Assembly (NCBI GenBank): GCA_933207985.1
Contig: OW240916.1
Location: 265,342,322 to 265,406,321, forward strand
From: Pelobates cultripes
Taxonomy: Eukaryota > Chordata > Amphibia > Anura > Pelobatidae
Direction of reading: 5' to 3'
DNA length: 64,000 bases
Positions 1 to 13,482 of this stretch are shown in pieces (position 1 is the stretch's first letter; the number at the start of each line of letters is the position of its first letter). The position numbers were made by a program, and so were the translations under genes. The notes under the pieces were generated by a model. The model made no database searches and had not been told where the DNA came from. It saw nothing but the letters and a program-made list of their open reading frames with translations.

Positions 1-329
1 AGGACATAATGGACATCTTGTAAATAACAATGCTACCCACACTATTGCACATGCACACACTGCTACTCATATTACTGCTCACACAGTTACACAGACACTG
101 CTGCACACACTCTACACAAACACACATATTTTTAGACATACACTGATAGACATGCACTCAGCCATTTACACACACTGCTACACATGAGTGATAGACATGC
201 ACTCAGCCATTTACACACACTGCTACACATGAGTGCACATACTACACACAAATACATACACACATATACACTCTATATGTGTGCATATATACAAACATTT
301 TCATCATATTTAAAATGGTCACTTTTTTA
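1..329. repeat. CA-rich repeat with a duplicated 45-bp unit
   Basis: Imperfect ACAC/CTGCTACAC repeats. A 45-bp unit (145-189) is followed directly by a near-exact second copy (190-234). No coding signal. Confidence 0.7.
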
Positions 330-1189
330 TTAGTTCAGAAGAGAGGGGTTAGGGGTGCCTGCAGGTGGTCTTGATATAAATTCAGCCATGGGCACCAGGA
401 CACTCCTTTCACCACAACCACTACTACACAGTTTGCATATTGTCTCTGTTTATTATTACACACTAATACCTATTATGGGGAAGGGGTCCCTTACAGGCTA
501 CTTTCTCAAGTCAACTAGAATGGACTGAGGCTGATGACCCTTAATGAACACTGAAAAAGCATTAAAGGTCAGTCCATTGTTTTTGATGTTTTGTGTTTTG
601 CCCCATAGTTGGTGCTTTGTGAATAGTGTGAGTATAGGTCGCTTCCAGCTCCTATACTAGCTGACCTTATCTGACATTTCAGTTAACTTCAAATGACATT
701 TACCTTAAACTTTTTATTTGCTTTAAAGGGTTATCATCTTTGTAGACTGATATAAAAAATTTTAGCAAAATCATTCATTCAGCACGTGAAACTGATCAAG
801 CTTATCTTAAAAAGTATCACATCAATGTTTTTCTACATTTTGACTTTTATGTTTTTGTGGTGTTTTAAAAATCAATTTTCCTTCAGATACACATATCCAC
901 TTTATTTCTTTCTGGTTTTGGGGAGTTTTGTTATTCAAAGTTTAAACTTCTATAATATTGATATCATGCCAAACTCAATGAAAACACTTAGATGTTTATT
1001 CCTTAAAAAGCATATTATATCCTCCATCACTGCTACATTAGCCTGGGACATCGTTCTGAGTTCCTGAAGCAGTGATTTGCTGCTGCTGCTGCTTTGGTTT
1101 AAGGTGCAGTGTCCCCCTCAGCAAGTGTCCTCTGTATCTCTGCAGATGCCTTTGAAAAGGTTGATAATTTTTCAGGTAGATTCTCTTAA
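330..1189. other. Unassigned stretch
   Basis: Moderately AT-rich. A 93-codon ORF (786-1067, +) is hydrophobic, has no recognisable motif and no neighbouring splice context. Nothing else seen. Confidence 0.4.
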
Positions 1190-2160
1190 TCCGAGGAAGC
1201 TGAGGTTTAGGCCTCCACCATTTTTGATGGCTTAGGCCTAACAGGCTGGCGCAGGAAAGTCCAGATGTGGCGAGAGCCGTGGGTCGGTTTGGCTCTAAAT
1301 GTTTTAATTTTTCTTCCCCATCTGCTCCGGGAATGATTGCTCTGCTGTCTGGTCCAGCGAAGCAAGGTAAGAGGGCCGGTTACCGGGTTATCAGTGAAAC
1401 AGATATGTTCGGCTTGGAAGGCTGCTGGCTTCGCCCCAAAAGGATGAAGTAACTGCACTTGCCAGCAGAATTGTCACATCATAGGGAAACCTGGGAGCCG
1501 TGCAGGTGGCACAAACAGCCATGGAGGCAGCCATTGGCTTGCTACAAAAGGACAATGCAGACATGCTGCGCCGAATGGCTGCACTGGAGGATAGAGCTAA
1601 AGCCAGGAATCTCAGAATCAGGGGCGTCGCAGAGACTATTGCAACAAGTGAATTGCACCACTTTGTTTGATCGTGACCACGCTGCTACCCTCGAAACAAG
1701 CTAAATTGGTGGTGGTAGACTATTGCTTCCGCTTACCTAAACCCACCATGGCCCCCCAGGAGACTTCCAGGGAGGTTCTCGTTAAGTTTGTTTTAGACTC
1801 TGACCGAGGGCTGGTCATGGGGAGCTTTGAAGGCAGTACACTTCTGTTTGTCCCGTCAAACCGTCCTGTGGTGACAGTCCCTTTGGCAACTTACCCAACA
1901 CCTAAGCGAACACAACGTGCCACATAAGTGGACATGCTCATCGTTGAAAAGAATGGCAGAACCTGCTCCCTGGCGTATCTCTCCGAAGCATCTTCCCTAC
2001 TTCAGGATCTGGGTTTACCGGCTGGATCATTCTCAGTAGCTCCCAGTCAGTCATGGGCCGTTGACCGAATAACTCGATTTGTGCCCAGAGTAGCAGCATC
2101 ATATCCCAGGGACTTACCACCCTGAAGAGGGTTAAAGCACAGTCATAATACATTTACATG
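1190..2160 (+). mobile_element. L1/Tx1-type LINE ORF1 relic
   Basis: Several short frames on the + strand read as a decayed LINE-1-type ORF1 protein. A coiled-coil-like part ends in AALEDRAKARNLRIRGVAE (frame around 1560-1630), which resembles the L1 ORF1p motif before the RNA-binding core. Another frame reads FRLPKPTMAPQETSREVLVKF (1710-1790), resembling the RRM/CTD part. Frameshifts and stops break it, and no reverse transcriptase follows. An AT-rich tail with AATAAA and an A-rich run near 2670-2695 may be its 3' end. Confidence 0.65.
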
Positions 2161-2820
2161 CATGCTTTATACAGTTTAATTCTCTTTGACTACCGATATT
2201 AATTTAATACTATTTTTTATTCTTTTAGTTCTTCTAGTTAAATATTATGTAACACTGTCTTTGAACGCTGACGTACCACATGTTGCATAAAGCATATCCC
2301 CCACTTAAGCCCACTACACTGTTGACAACCGATAATAACCTTGTTGCCATGATGTACTTGACCAGCTCCTAGTTTTAAGCTGAATTACCACTATTCACAG
2401 TTGACACTTACACAGCAGACTCATGTCACTTAACTACCCCAGCATCATGTATCTTACAGTCCTTTGCTACTTTAGGCATACCTTAGCTAAGATCACATCT
2501 GATGCTGACACTGACTGTGTATTTAAGCTTACTATCCCTACCACTACTATAAAAATATATAGTATCCTATGTCTTTTGAAATTTATTCTACACATCTCAC
2601 TAATTTCTTTCAATTATTGTTAACGCAGACATGTCTATGTCAAATATGTCTGCTAGTTTATTGCATACCCAAAAATAAAGTTTGTAAAAAAAGAAAATGT
2701 GGCTATTGTCACATCTTGGCTATTTTAGCATAACATGTGCAATTCCTTTTTCAATTCACTGGAATTTTGTGTCTACGTTTGAGTCCAGAAAGATGTTCAA
2801 GACGAAATGCATCAGATATT
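2161..2820. other. AT-rich stretch, possible LINE tail
   Basis: Follows the ORF1 relic and contains an A-rich end near 2690. No exon or RNA gene recognised. Confidence 0.35.
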
Positions 2821-3088
2821 GGCCTTGATTTAATCATTTTGGATAAGGTTCTGAAATTATTTCAAATGTATTACTATTATTTCAATTTGTTAGATACATT
2901 TTTTTAAAGAGATTTTTCAAACTATTAAAATATCCCAAAAAAATCATGAACAAATTTTTTTTAATATTTAAAAAAAATATCAAAATGTTAAAATACTTTT
3001 CAAAATTTTACATAATTTAAAACGTTTATCCAACAATATTTAATTATTTGGAAAGCTTATCCAAAAATAATAAATGGAGGCCATTGTT
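2821..3088. repeat. AT-rich miniature inverted-repeat element
   Basis: The left end GGCCTTGATTTAATC...TTGGATAAG is mirrored by CTTATCCAA...ATGGAGGCC at the right, imperfect inverted repeats of about 27 bp around a very AT-rich core. A related copy lies near 24910-25122. Confidence 0.5.
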
Positions 3089-5648
3089 TGGATCTCTATA
3101 TTTGTATCTCCATTCGATTAATAAAATATTTTGCATGGATATGTCACCTTCCTCGTTGATTGCTGATCTTTTTTTCTTTTCCTTTGCTAGTTAACAAACC
3201 TCATAACAATTATATGGGGAAAATAAGTAAATTTAGAATATATTTACACTACACAATTGAAACCCATGTGGGTTGTCTACTACTTAACATTTGACATTTG
3301 CTGGTAGAGTTATTATGTCCACATCTGCTGTCCTTTTTTTAAAAATATTTTTCCATAAGCACTCATTAAAGCAAGTATGAACCATTTAGGGTAATGACAC
3401 TAAAAGTATGTGCATCTATAATGAATACAATGAAAACAGCAGTTAATATGTTCCAGATAAATACAAATTGCATGACATTTCCATAAGGAGCTTTGTATTT
3501 TTTAATCCATGTTTTGCCATCTGAACATCAAATGATGAGGTGCATCAATTTTGGAAAAATATCTACCCTTCTTAAGAACCACCTGAAACTTTTTTTTCTG
3601 TTTTTGAATTAGTGCATAATGGTACTGCATAATAACAATGGTTCTACCAGGACAACAACGAGCCTGATGAAGATGTGCATGTGATTTATACAGCTCAAGA
3701 AGCACAAAATGCAATAGCGTCCTTCACTTGATGTCCCACTCCCACCCCAGTTGTACTACGTCTTTCAGTATGGAACATACATTTTGTGCGTTACAACATC
3801 TCTTTGGACCCTTTTATATTTTCCCATGAACAGGTACCACTTGCTTGTATTTGAAGACGGTAAAAATCTACCCCTGGTGGGTATGGAATGGCTTGCAGTT
3901 GCTAGTAACTTTAAGAGATGTCTAGTAGCAAAGCACTACAAATGTTATGCCCTGTTTCAAGCTATATAATGTACCTATCTCCACCCTGCATGTTTAACTG
4001 TCTTCCATTTGAGAACACAGTCACCGTTTCCAAAGTAGGGTGTCAATGATGTCAATGATAAAGCAATGTTTTTACATGAATAACTACATAGAACATTGTG
4101 TTATATATTGAATGTCCAGATATGAAGTTGTGATTGACAGGCAATGGATTGGTTCTTTTGATGACCACAACAACCCTGGGTTATGTTCAATTCAACAATG
4201 GTTTTCTTATTAAATGTGAATTTTCTCTTTTCTCATATATGAAACTTATCTGGACTATAATTTACCAATTCAGTTTATTTTTTGTTGTAGAACAGAAATG
4301 TAATGTAGTGATTTACTCTAATGTATAACATCACATGGTCCTTGCAGGAATTTTTACGGTTGACAGTTTTAATCCCTGATGTCCCTGATGACCTTTTGCC
4401 TAATCTACCCAGATAAAAATGTCCACATATTTATGCAAAAAGGTGAAGTTTTTCAGCCCAATGTAAAAAAGTGCAAATACATTTTGAAATAAGAGCACCT
4501 TAGTCACACATACTTGTATTTGTGCAGTCTTACCATCTCATATAAATCCTTCATAAAACTAAACAAAAAAAAAACAAAAAAAACAATCAAGTTTGTTCAC
4601 TAAACGATGAATTAGAATTGAAGATTTTTTCTATTTAGTCTATTTTGGTTTAAATATTGCAATTCATTTTTCAATTCACTATGTGATAAATAAAGAAAAA
4701 TCTAAACCGTTTTACTCAATTTTAGGTGTTAACTACCATTAAGGTATATAAAGAATTGCTCAATATGATTTTAGCAGGAGATCTATTTACATAGAATTAC
4801 TATTTTGGAACAGCCATTTTGCTAGAAAATTATTTCATTTGCCTTGATATATAGCCAGCATATTATATTTATTTCAAATACGTTCCAAGCATCTGGATTA
4901 CCTATAAATAGTCATCTGAATAAATATATTTTGTTGATTATCTGGGAGGATTGTGCTAATATTCATAGGGTCAAAAAAACACAAAAGGCTTTTGATTTGT
5001 TTGACCCAAGAAGCCTATATTTCTGTGAACTGTTCTTAAAAAAACCCAAAGGAAGTATGGTTGTACATACACTTGAAAACGGTCCTTTAAAAGCCCAGAT
5101 GTGCTCTATTTTTACAGTATATGAGCAATAAATGTACAAATTCACACACATGATTGGACCACCCTGTCACAAGAATGATACAAGAAAAACAAGCCTGTCA
5201 GCAATTTGCTTCAAAACTACTGCACGTCTGTTTAACATACCTCAAAAGAAGCACAGTAGCATAAATCCTGAAATCAACAGAATCTGGAATTTACACCATC
5301 TTGATTTAACTAAGTACCTGTAACAAATAATAGTTCAATTGATTATAGATATCTGGCCAGCTCAAGGGTTTTATGGCGCCCAAGCAAATCTCCCAGGGGG
5401 TCCTTTTCTAACAAATCTGAGGAACTTAATATACATGAGTTAAATAATGCTTACAGTACACTTTGTCATATATATTTTGAGGCTTTAAAAAAAAAAAAAA
5501 TACTTTAAAATGAAAAGTTACTTTAAAATAACTATCTACCATTGATCTTAATTGACAATCACAATGTGAATGTATGGCTTTGTATGTAAGTAGGGCATCA
5601 CTTCTTTTTAGCAAAAGCAGATGAAGACCGCAACTCAGTCAGGTTTAT
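3089..5648. other. Unassigned AT-rich stretch
   Basis: No convincing exon, transposase or RNA gene. Short ORFs at 3502-3969, 4134-4328 and 4844-5323 have no recognisable motifs. The words CAATTC and TTTTTCAATTCACT recur at about 2740 and 4665. Confidence 0.4.
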
Positions 5649-7780
5649 TTAACCCCTTAAGGACTGGACTGTTTTTGCGATGTTGTACATTTGCGACCAG
5701 GCATATTTTTACACTTTTGTGGTGTTTGTGTTTGGCTGTAATTTTCCGCTTTCTCATTTACTGTTCCCATACAAATTATATATTGTTTTTTTCAGGACAA
5801 AAGGGGCTTTCTTTACATACCATTATTTATATAATCTCATGTATTTTAATTTAAAAAAAATAAAAAAATCTGATGAAAAATTGAAAAAATACATGTTTTT
5901 TGACTTTTACTTGAAAAATCTTTTACTCATCTACAAAAGCGAATGAAAAAAACTGCTAAATAGATTCCAAATTTTGTCCTGAGTTTAAAAATACCTAGTG
6001 TTTACGTGCTTTTTTGCTTTTTTTTGCATGTTATAGGGCTATAGGTACAAGTAGGATATTGCGGTTTCAAAACATACATTTTTAAAATTTATCAATAGTG
6101 ACATTGTAACACTATTATCTGTCATAAATCTCTGAATAACACCCCACATGTACATATTTTTTTTAAAGTAGACAACCCAGGGTATTCAATATGGGGTATG
6201 TCCAGTCTTTTTTAGTAGCCACTTAGTCGAAAACACTGGCCAAAGTAAGCATTCATATTTGTTTGTGTGTGAAAAAAGTAAAAAAACGAAATTGAACGCT
6301 AATTTTGGCCAGTGTTTGTGACCAAGTGGTTACTAAAAAAGACTGGACATACCCCATTTGCAATACCTTGGGTTGTCTTCTTTTGCAAATGGTATGCCAT
6401 CATGGGGGTAATTCTCATTCCTGGGCTACCATACGCTCTCAAAGGCAACGTAACCAACCTGGCCATTTTCAATGTAAAATATTTGACCCATATATTTGAC
6501 CTTGTAACTTTCAAAAATGCTATAAAACCTGTACATGGGGGGTACTGTTTTACTCGGGAGACATCGCTGAACACAAATATTAGTGTTTAAAAACTGGAAA
6601 ACGTATCACAACAATTATATCATCAGTAAAAGTGCTGTTTGTGTGTGAAAAATGCAAAAAAAGTAACTTTCACTGACAATATCATCGCTGTGATATGTTT
6701 TACTGTTTTGAATCACTAATATTTGTGTTCAGCGAAGTCTCCCGAGTAAAACAGTACCCCCCATGTACAGGTTTTAGGGTGTCGTAGAACGTTACAGGGT
6801 AAAATACAGTGCTAGCAAATTAAATTCTCTGGAATTTCGGCCTGGGTTGGCAGGCAGGTCCCTCAAATTGCAATCAATAAAATTACTGAATTATTTAAAA
6901 ATATTACATAAATACGCACGTAGAATTTAAATATATATGCATATTTATATATTTGAAGCTCCGCCGGTATATTTATATAATTATTTATGTAATTTTGTAT
7001 ATGGACATATGTATATTTCTTTTTATTTTTATTTATTTTTATATACATAGATATATATACAAATTCATTCTAAGTGTATTTTGATATAAATATATATATA
7101 TTAATTTTAAAATACAGTTAGAATAAAATTTCATATAGTTATATAATTTTTTTTAAATTTTTTATTATTATTTTTAAAAAAAATTATTTAATTTAAATTA
7201 CTTATTAGTTATATTTTATAATAATATATATATACAATATATATAGTTATTATATATATTATATATACGTGTGTAATTTAATTATAAGTGCATTTTTATA
7301 TTAATATAAGTACATATTAATATAAAAATACACTTAGTATGACATTATATATATATGATATATAGACATATATTATATTGATATAATATATGTCTATATA
7401 TCATATATACACCTATATAATTATTTATTTATTTTTTTAATTAACACTAACTTTATTTTTTTTACTGATTTTACACTAGCAGGGAGACTGCCTGTCAGCA
7501 CAGACAGTCCCCCTGCAGGCAGACACATGGACACCTATTGTGACCATGTGATCGCTGTGTTAAGCGATCACATGGCCCCAGGGGTCCTAATCTGCCGTGG
7601 GGAGACTGCCTGGGCTGCAGGCAGTCTCCCCACAACCGGAGCCACGCTGATCGCCGCCGGGGGAACGACGGCGATCAGGTAAGTAGCTCTGACCGTTAGG
7701 ACGGTTCAGGACCGTCATCGGTCGGCAAGGGAAAAATGCCGATGACGGTCCTGAACCGTCCTCGGTCCTTAAGGGGTTAA
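5649..7780. mobile_element. TTAA-flanked non-autonomous transposon, about 2.1 kb
   Basis: Bounded by TTAACCCCTTAAGGAC at the left and the exact inverse GTCCTTAAGGGGTTAA at the right, with TTAA on both sides as in piggyBac-type integrations. The interior contains long partial palindromes (around 6180-6790), an AT-rich middle and a GC-rich subterminal hairpin near 7690-7765. No transposase seen. Shares both ends and internal sequence with 11571-13482. Confidence 0.75.
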
Positions 7781-10700
7781 ACCATACATTTATAAAAACA
7801 TTAGCAGGTGTTCAAAAGGCCCTGCCTATGACATCACTTGCTGCTGCAGCTTGACACAGGTCAGAGTATTTTGGCGGTTGCCATCTTCAAACGGTCGTAT
7901 CTTAAAAATTATAACTCCTACAGCGAAGAGCTTTATATTGTGAGAATCACAAGGCCCAGACCTACATTTTGATGCATAGTATGTCTCTGAAGTATTAAAA
8001 ATGAAGGCACAGTCGCAGTTTAGAAATTGCACTTCAAATTTGAGCTTTGCAGAGTGAAGTTTCAATGAAAGTCAATGGACGGGCGCTAGTTGCAAAACAA
8101 AATGATTATAAATTGCGAAACTATCGTGACTACGGCTTGTAGTCAGTTGACATGTTTAGTGGCAGCAGGATAGCCAACGTTTTGATATAAGATTTTGTGT
8201 AGTGGGCTCTGAAAATGAGGGAGTGGTGGCAGTTTAGAAATCATGTCCTGATTTTTCTCAGCTTTTGCCACCCCACTCTAGCTTTGCCATTCATTCCATG
8301 GGGACAAATTGGCGCTTACAAGAACGACGCATATATTCCTGAACCATCTCTTAAACGCTCCACAAAGTAATGGAAGTAATCCGATCTGGAAATAATCTGC
8401 ACGCTTTGGTAAATTTTGTCTATGTAGTGTAAAAACTGTGGGAGGAGTTAGTGGCAAATTTGCTATAATAAGAATAAGAATAATAATTGAGCTACAATTT
8501 CTGGTGAAATTGTGTGAAGTGTTCTTGCCTCCACCAGTAGTCTACAACTGGAGTGGGCGGAGTAACTGTTATCATTTACATAGCACATTTAATTGCAACG
8601 TTGCTGCACAGTTACATTAAACCATACATTTATAAAAACATTAGCAGGTGTTCAAAAGGCCCTGTCTATGACATCACTTGCTGCTGCAGCTTGACACAGG
8701 TCAGAGTATTTGGGCGGTTGCCATCTTCAAACGGTCGTATCTTAAAAACTATAACTCCTAAGCAGTGAAGTATTTTATATTGTGAGAATCACAAGACCCA
8801 GACCTACATTTTGATGCTTAGTGTGTCTCTGAAAGTATTAAAATTGAAGGCACAGCCACAGCTTAGATATTGCACTTCAAATTTGAGCTTTGCAGAGTGA
8901 AGTTTCAAATGAAAGTCAATGGACGCCGTTGGTTGCAAACAAATGATTATATTGTGAAAACTATCAGGACTACGGCTTAGCCGTTGACATGTTTAGTGGT
9001 AGCAGGGATAGCTGAACGTTTTGATATAAGATTTGTGTAGGTGGGCCTGAAAATAAGGGAGTGGTGGCAGTTTAGAAATCATGTCCTGATTTTTCAGCTT
9101 TTGCCAGCCCCCACTCTAGCTTTGCCATTCATTCCTATGGGACAAATTTCGTCACAAGAACGACGATATTCCGTGAACCATTCGGCGAAACGTTCCACAA
9201 AGCAATAGCAATCCGATCGGGAACAATCTGCACGTTTTGGTAAATTTTTGTCTATGTAGTGTAAAAACTGTGGGAGGAGTTAGGGTGGCAAATTTGGCTA
9301 TAATAAGAATAATAATAACTAGAAAAGTTAAAATTTCAGGGGAAATTGTGTGAAGTGTTCTTGCCTCCACCTGTAGTCTACAACTGGAGTGGGCGGAGTA
9401 ACTATCATTTACATAGCACATTTAATTGCAACGTTGTTGCACAGTTACATTAAACCATACATTTATAAAAACATTAGCAGGTGTTCAAAAGGCCCTGTCT
9501 ATGACATCACTTGCTGCTGCAACTTGACACAGGTCAGAGTATTTTGGCGGTTGCCATCTTCAAACGGTCGTATCTTAAAAACTATAACTCCTACAGCGAA
9601 GAGCTTTATATTGTGAGAATCACAAGACCCAGACCTACATTTTGATGCATAGTATGTCTCTGAAGTATTAAAATGAAGGCACAGTCGCAGTTTAGAAATT
9701 GCACTTCAAATTTGAGCTTTGCAGAGTGAAGTTTCAATGAATGTCAATGGACGGCGTTGGTTGCAAACAAATGGTCACATTGTGAAAACTATCAGGACTA
9801 CGGCTTAGCCGTTTACATGTTTAGTGGCAGCAGGGATAGCTGAACGTTTTGATATAAGATTTGTGTAGGTGGGCTGAAAATAAGGGAGTGGTGGCAGTTT
9901 AGAAATCATGTCCTGATTTTTCAGCTTTTGCCAGCTCCCACTCTAGCTTTGCCATTCATTCCTATGGGACAAATTTCGTACCACAAGAACGACGATATTC
10001 CGTGAACCATTCTCGCGTAAACGTTCCACAAAGTAATAGCAATCCGATCGAACAATCTGCACGCTTTGGTAAATTTTGGTCTATGTAGTGTAAAAACTGT
10101 GGGAGGAGTTAGGGTGGCAAATTTTGCTATAATAATAATAATAATAATAATAATATATATGTGAGATAACATTAAGTGGTCTTGCTATGCAAGAACACTT
10201 AATAATAATAATAATATATATGTGAGATAACATTAAGTGGTCTTGCTAATGCAAGAACACTAATAATAATACTAGAGTTACAATTTCTGGGGAAATTGTG
10301 TGAAGTGTTCTTTGCCTCCACCTGTAGTCTACAACTGGAGTGGGCGGAGTAACTGTTATCATTTATATAGCACATTTAATTGCAACGCTGTTGCACAGTT
10401 ACATTAAACCATACATTTATAAAAACATTAGCAGGTGTTCAAAAGGCTCTGTCTATGACATCACTTGCTGCTGCAGCCTGGCACAGGTCAGAGTATTTTG
10501 GCGGTTGCCATCTTCAAACGGTCGTATCTTAAAAACTATAACTCCTACAGAGAAGAGCTTTATATTGTGAGAATCACAAGACCCAGACCTACATTTGATG
10601 CATAGTATGTCTCTGAAGTATTAAAAATGAAGGTACAGTCGCAGTTTAGAAACTGCACTTCAAATTTGAGCTTTGCAGAGTGAAGTTTCAATGAAAGTCA

Positions 10701-11110
10701 ATGGACGGCGTTAGTTGCAAACAAATGATTATATTGTGAAAACTATCAGGACTATGGCTTAGCCGTTGGCATGTTTAGTGGCAGGAGGTATAGCTGAACG
10801 TTTTGATATAAGATTTGTGTAGGTGGGCCTGAAAATAAGGGAGTGGTGGCAGTTTAGAAATCATGTCCTGATTTTTCAGCTTTTGCCAGCTCCCACTCTA
10901 GCTTTGCCATTCATTCCTATGGGACAAATTTGGCCACAAGAACGACGATATTCCGGGAACCATTCGGCGAAATGTTCCACAAAGTAATAGCAATCCGATC
11001 GGGAACAATCTGCACGTTTTGGTACATTTTTGTCTATGTAGTGTAAAAACTGTGGGAGGAGTTAGGGTGGCAAATTTTGCTATAATAAGAATAAGAATAA
11101 TAATAATAAT
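7781..11110. repeat. Tandem array of four ~0.83-0.95 kb units
   Basis: Each unit starts ACCATACATTTATAAAAAC (7781, 8621, 9454, 10408), giving periods of 840, 833 and 954 bp. The third is longer because of inserted palindromic minisatellites. Units keep high identity throughout. Each later unit contains the same ~70-codon open frame starting MGGVT (8553, 9389, 10340), but with frame-breaking small indels elsewhere and no gene context, so I treat it as satellite-like DNA rather than protein coding. Confidence 0.85.
10150..10262. repeat. Palindromic minisatellite, two units
   Basis: Two ~55-bp units of ATATATGTGAGATAACATT followed by a near-perfect hairpin, AAGTGGTCTTGC / GCAAGAACACTT with a 3-4 base loop, joined by AAT repeats. 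It lies between units 3 and 4 of the large array. Confidence 0.8.
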
Positions 11111-11320
11111 ATATATGTGAGATAACATTAAGTGGTCTTGCTATGCAAGAACACTTAAATATATATGTGAGATAACATTAAGTGGTCTTGCTATGCAAGA
11201 ACACTTAATAATATATATGTGAGATAACATTAAGTGGTCTTGCTATGCAAGAACACTTAAATAAGAATATATATGTGAGATAACAATAAGTGGTCTTGCT
11301 ATGCAAGAACACTTAATAAA
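11106..11320. repeat. Palindromic minisatellite, four units
   Basis: Four units of the same ~50-bp sequence as at 10150-10262, each able to fold into a 12-13 bp hairpin. They form the right edge of the large tandem array. Confidence 0.8.
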
Positions 11321-11570
11321 AGGAAGTTAACCCCAAAGGATGGGCCATAATCTAAACTAACACTGATCATTTTGATTACTTTAATATAATTTTATTTTTT
11401 TTAAAGTGTTTGGAGCTTTCAAAACATATCTGGAACTATGGTAAATATATATACAACCAGATGAGATATGCACCTGCAATTCTCTGCTCATGTGCAGAGA
11501 TATACAAGGCATGTAACTGGTTTACAAAAGGACTTTTTATCATGTGACAAGTTGTTGTTTTTCCGTGGTC

Positions 11571-13482
11571 TTAACCCCTTAAGACCGGAGGGCGTACTAT
11601 TACGCCCTATTTTAGGCGGCTCTAAACGCCGCCGGGCGTAATAGTACACCCTCCGGTCTTTCTAAACTTACTCCGGTCCGCGGCACGTCCGACCCCCTGG
11701 AAGCCCCCCAGGCCATGTGAGAGTGAGGTCCTTGCGAGGATAGCTGCCTCCTGCATTGCCAGCAGGAGGGCTGCCTGTAATTACAGGCGGTCCCCCTGCT
11801 GGCTGGAAATCAAATTAAATTAAATTAATAAAAGTTAAATAAGTGTAAAAAAATATATATATACTTAGATCATATATATATATATACACATATACATACA
11901 CACACATACACTGTCTAGGTGTATTTTACTATTAATATATATATAATTATATATATATTATTATCAAATTACATGTAGACTGATACTGATTAAATATATA
12001 TATAATTATTGTTATATATATATTTATATATAATATAAAAAAATTAAATCTGTAAATACGTTAAAAAATAAAATTAAAAAATAATTTAAAAAACTAATTA
12101 AAAAATATATAGATGTGTGTTATTTCGTTCTAACTGTATTTTCATATTAAAATATATATATTTATATCAAAATACACATAGAACGAAATAATATATATAT
12201 CTATATACATAAATATATACGTATATATCACTATATATATACCTATATATAAATAAAAATATTTAAAAAAATTATATATATATATATATATACATATATA
12301 TTCACATACATATATATATATATACATATAGTAATTCTACATATATATTTATATAATATTTTTACATAATTAGGTATCTTAATTAATTACAATTAGCGGG
12401 ACCTGCCTGACAACCCATGCCGAAAGTAAAGGGAATTTAATTTACTAGCACTATATTTAACCCTATAACTTTCCAAGACACCATAAAACCTGTACATGGG
12501 GGGTATTGTTCTACTCGGGAAGCTTCGCTGAACACAAATATTAGTGTTTCAAAACAGTAAAATGTATTACAACGATGATATCGCAAGTAAAAGTGACTTT
12601 TTTTGCATTTTTCACGGACGATATGATTGCTGCGATAATTTTTACTGTTTTGAAACACAAATATTTGTGTTCAGCGAAGTCTCCCGAGTACAACAGTACC
12701 CCTCATGTACAGGTTTTATGGTAGCCCAAGAATGAAAATTACCCCTATGATGGCATACCATTTGCAATAGTAGACAACCCAAGGTATTGCAAACGGGGTA
12801 TGTCCAGTCCTTTTTAGAAGCCACTTAGTCACAAACACTGGCCAAAATTGGAGTTTATTGCATTTTTCACACACAAACAAATACTAACACTAACTTTGGC
12901 CAGTGTTTGTGACCAAATGGCTACTAAAAAAGACTGGAAATACCCCATTTGCAATACATTGGGTTGTCTACTATTGCAAATGATATGCCATTATGGATGT
13001 AAATTTCTTTCCTGGGCTACTATAAAGTCCCAAAGGCAACGTAACCAATCTGGTGATTTCAATTTCAAATGTAAGGTGCTATATTTGACCCTGTAACTTC
13101 CCAAAACTCCATAAAACCTGTACATAGGGGGTACTGTTTTACACGTGAGACTTTGCTGAATACAAATATGTGTATTTTATTGCAGTAAAAGCAAACAGTA
13201 TTATGACATTGACCGTTAAAATGTCATGTAGAACTAAAAAAAATAAAATAAAATCTTATTTTCTCCCATTTTTTCATATTAAATTATGTTTCATAGCTAA
13301 ATCTTTGATATTAAATGAAAGCCCTGTTTCCCCTGAATAAAATTATATATAATAAGGGTAGGTGTATTTAATATGAAAGAGGTGAATTACGGTTGGACAG
13401 ACATGTAGCGCAAATGCCAGGTTTTGTTTACATTTTGTTTCGTTCACAACATGTACATTTGGCTCCGTCCTTAAGGGGTTAA
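11571..13482. mobile_element. TTAA-flanked non-autonomous transposon, about 1.9 kb
   Basis: Same family as 5649-7780: TTAACCCCTTAAG at the left and CTTAAGGGGTTAA at the right. Near the left end, a GC-rich hairpin repeats GGCGTACTATTACGCC and its inverse. The middle is (AT)n-rich and the right third repeats, in both orientations, a segment with TTTACTCGGGAG and CTGAACACAAATA that is also found in the other copy. Confidence 0.7.

Noticed and set aside
786..1067. 93-codon hydrophobic ORF
   Set aside because: AT-rich chance frame with no motif, splice context or second supporting signal.
8553..10570. Repeated ~70-codon ORFs in the tandem array as genes
   Set aside because: Similarity reflects the DNA repeat. 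Opposite-strand frames are equally conserved and units have indels. Kept only as a point to test.
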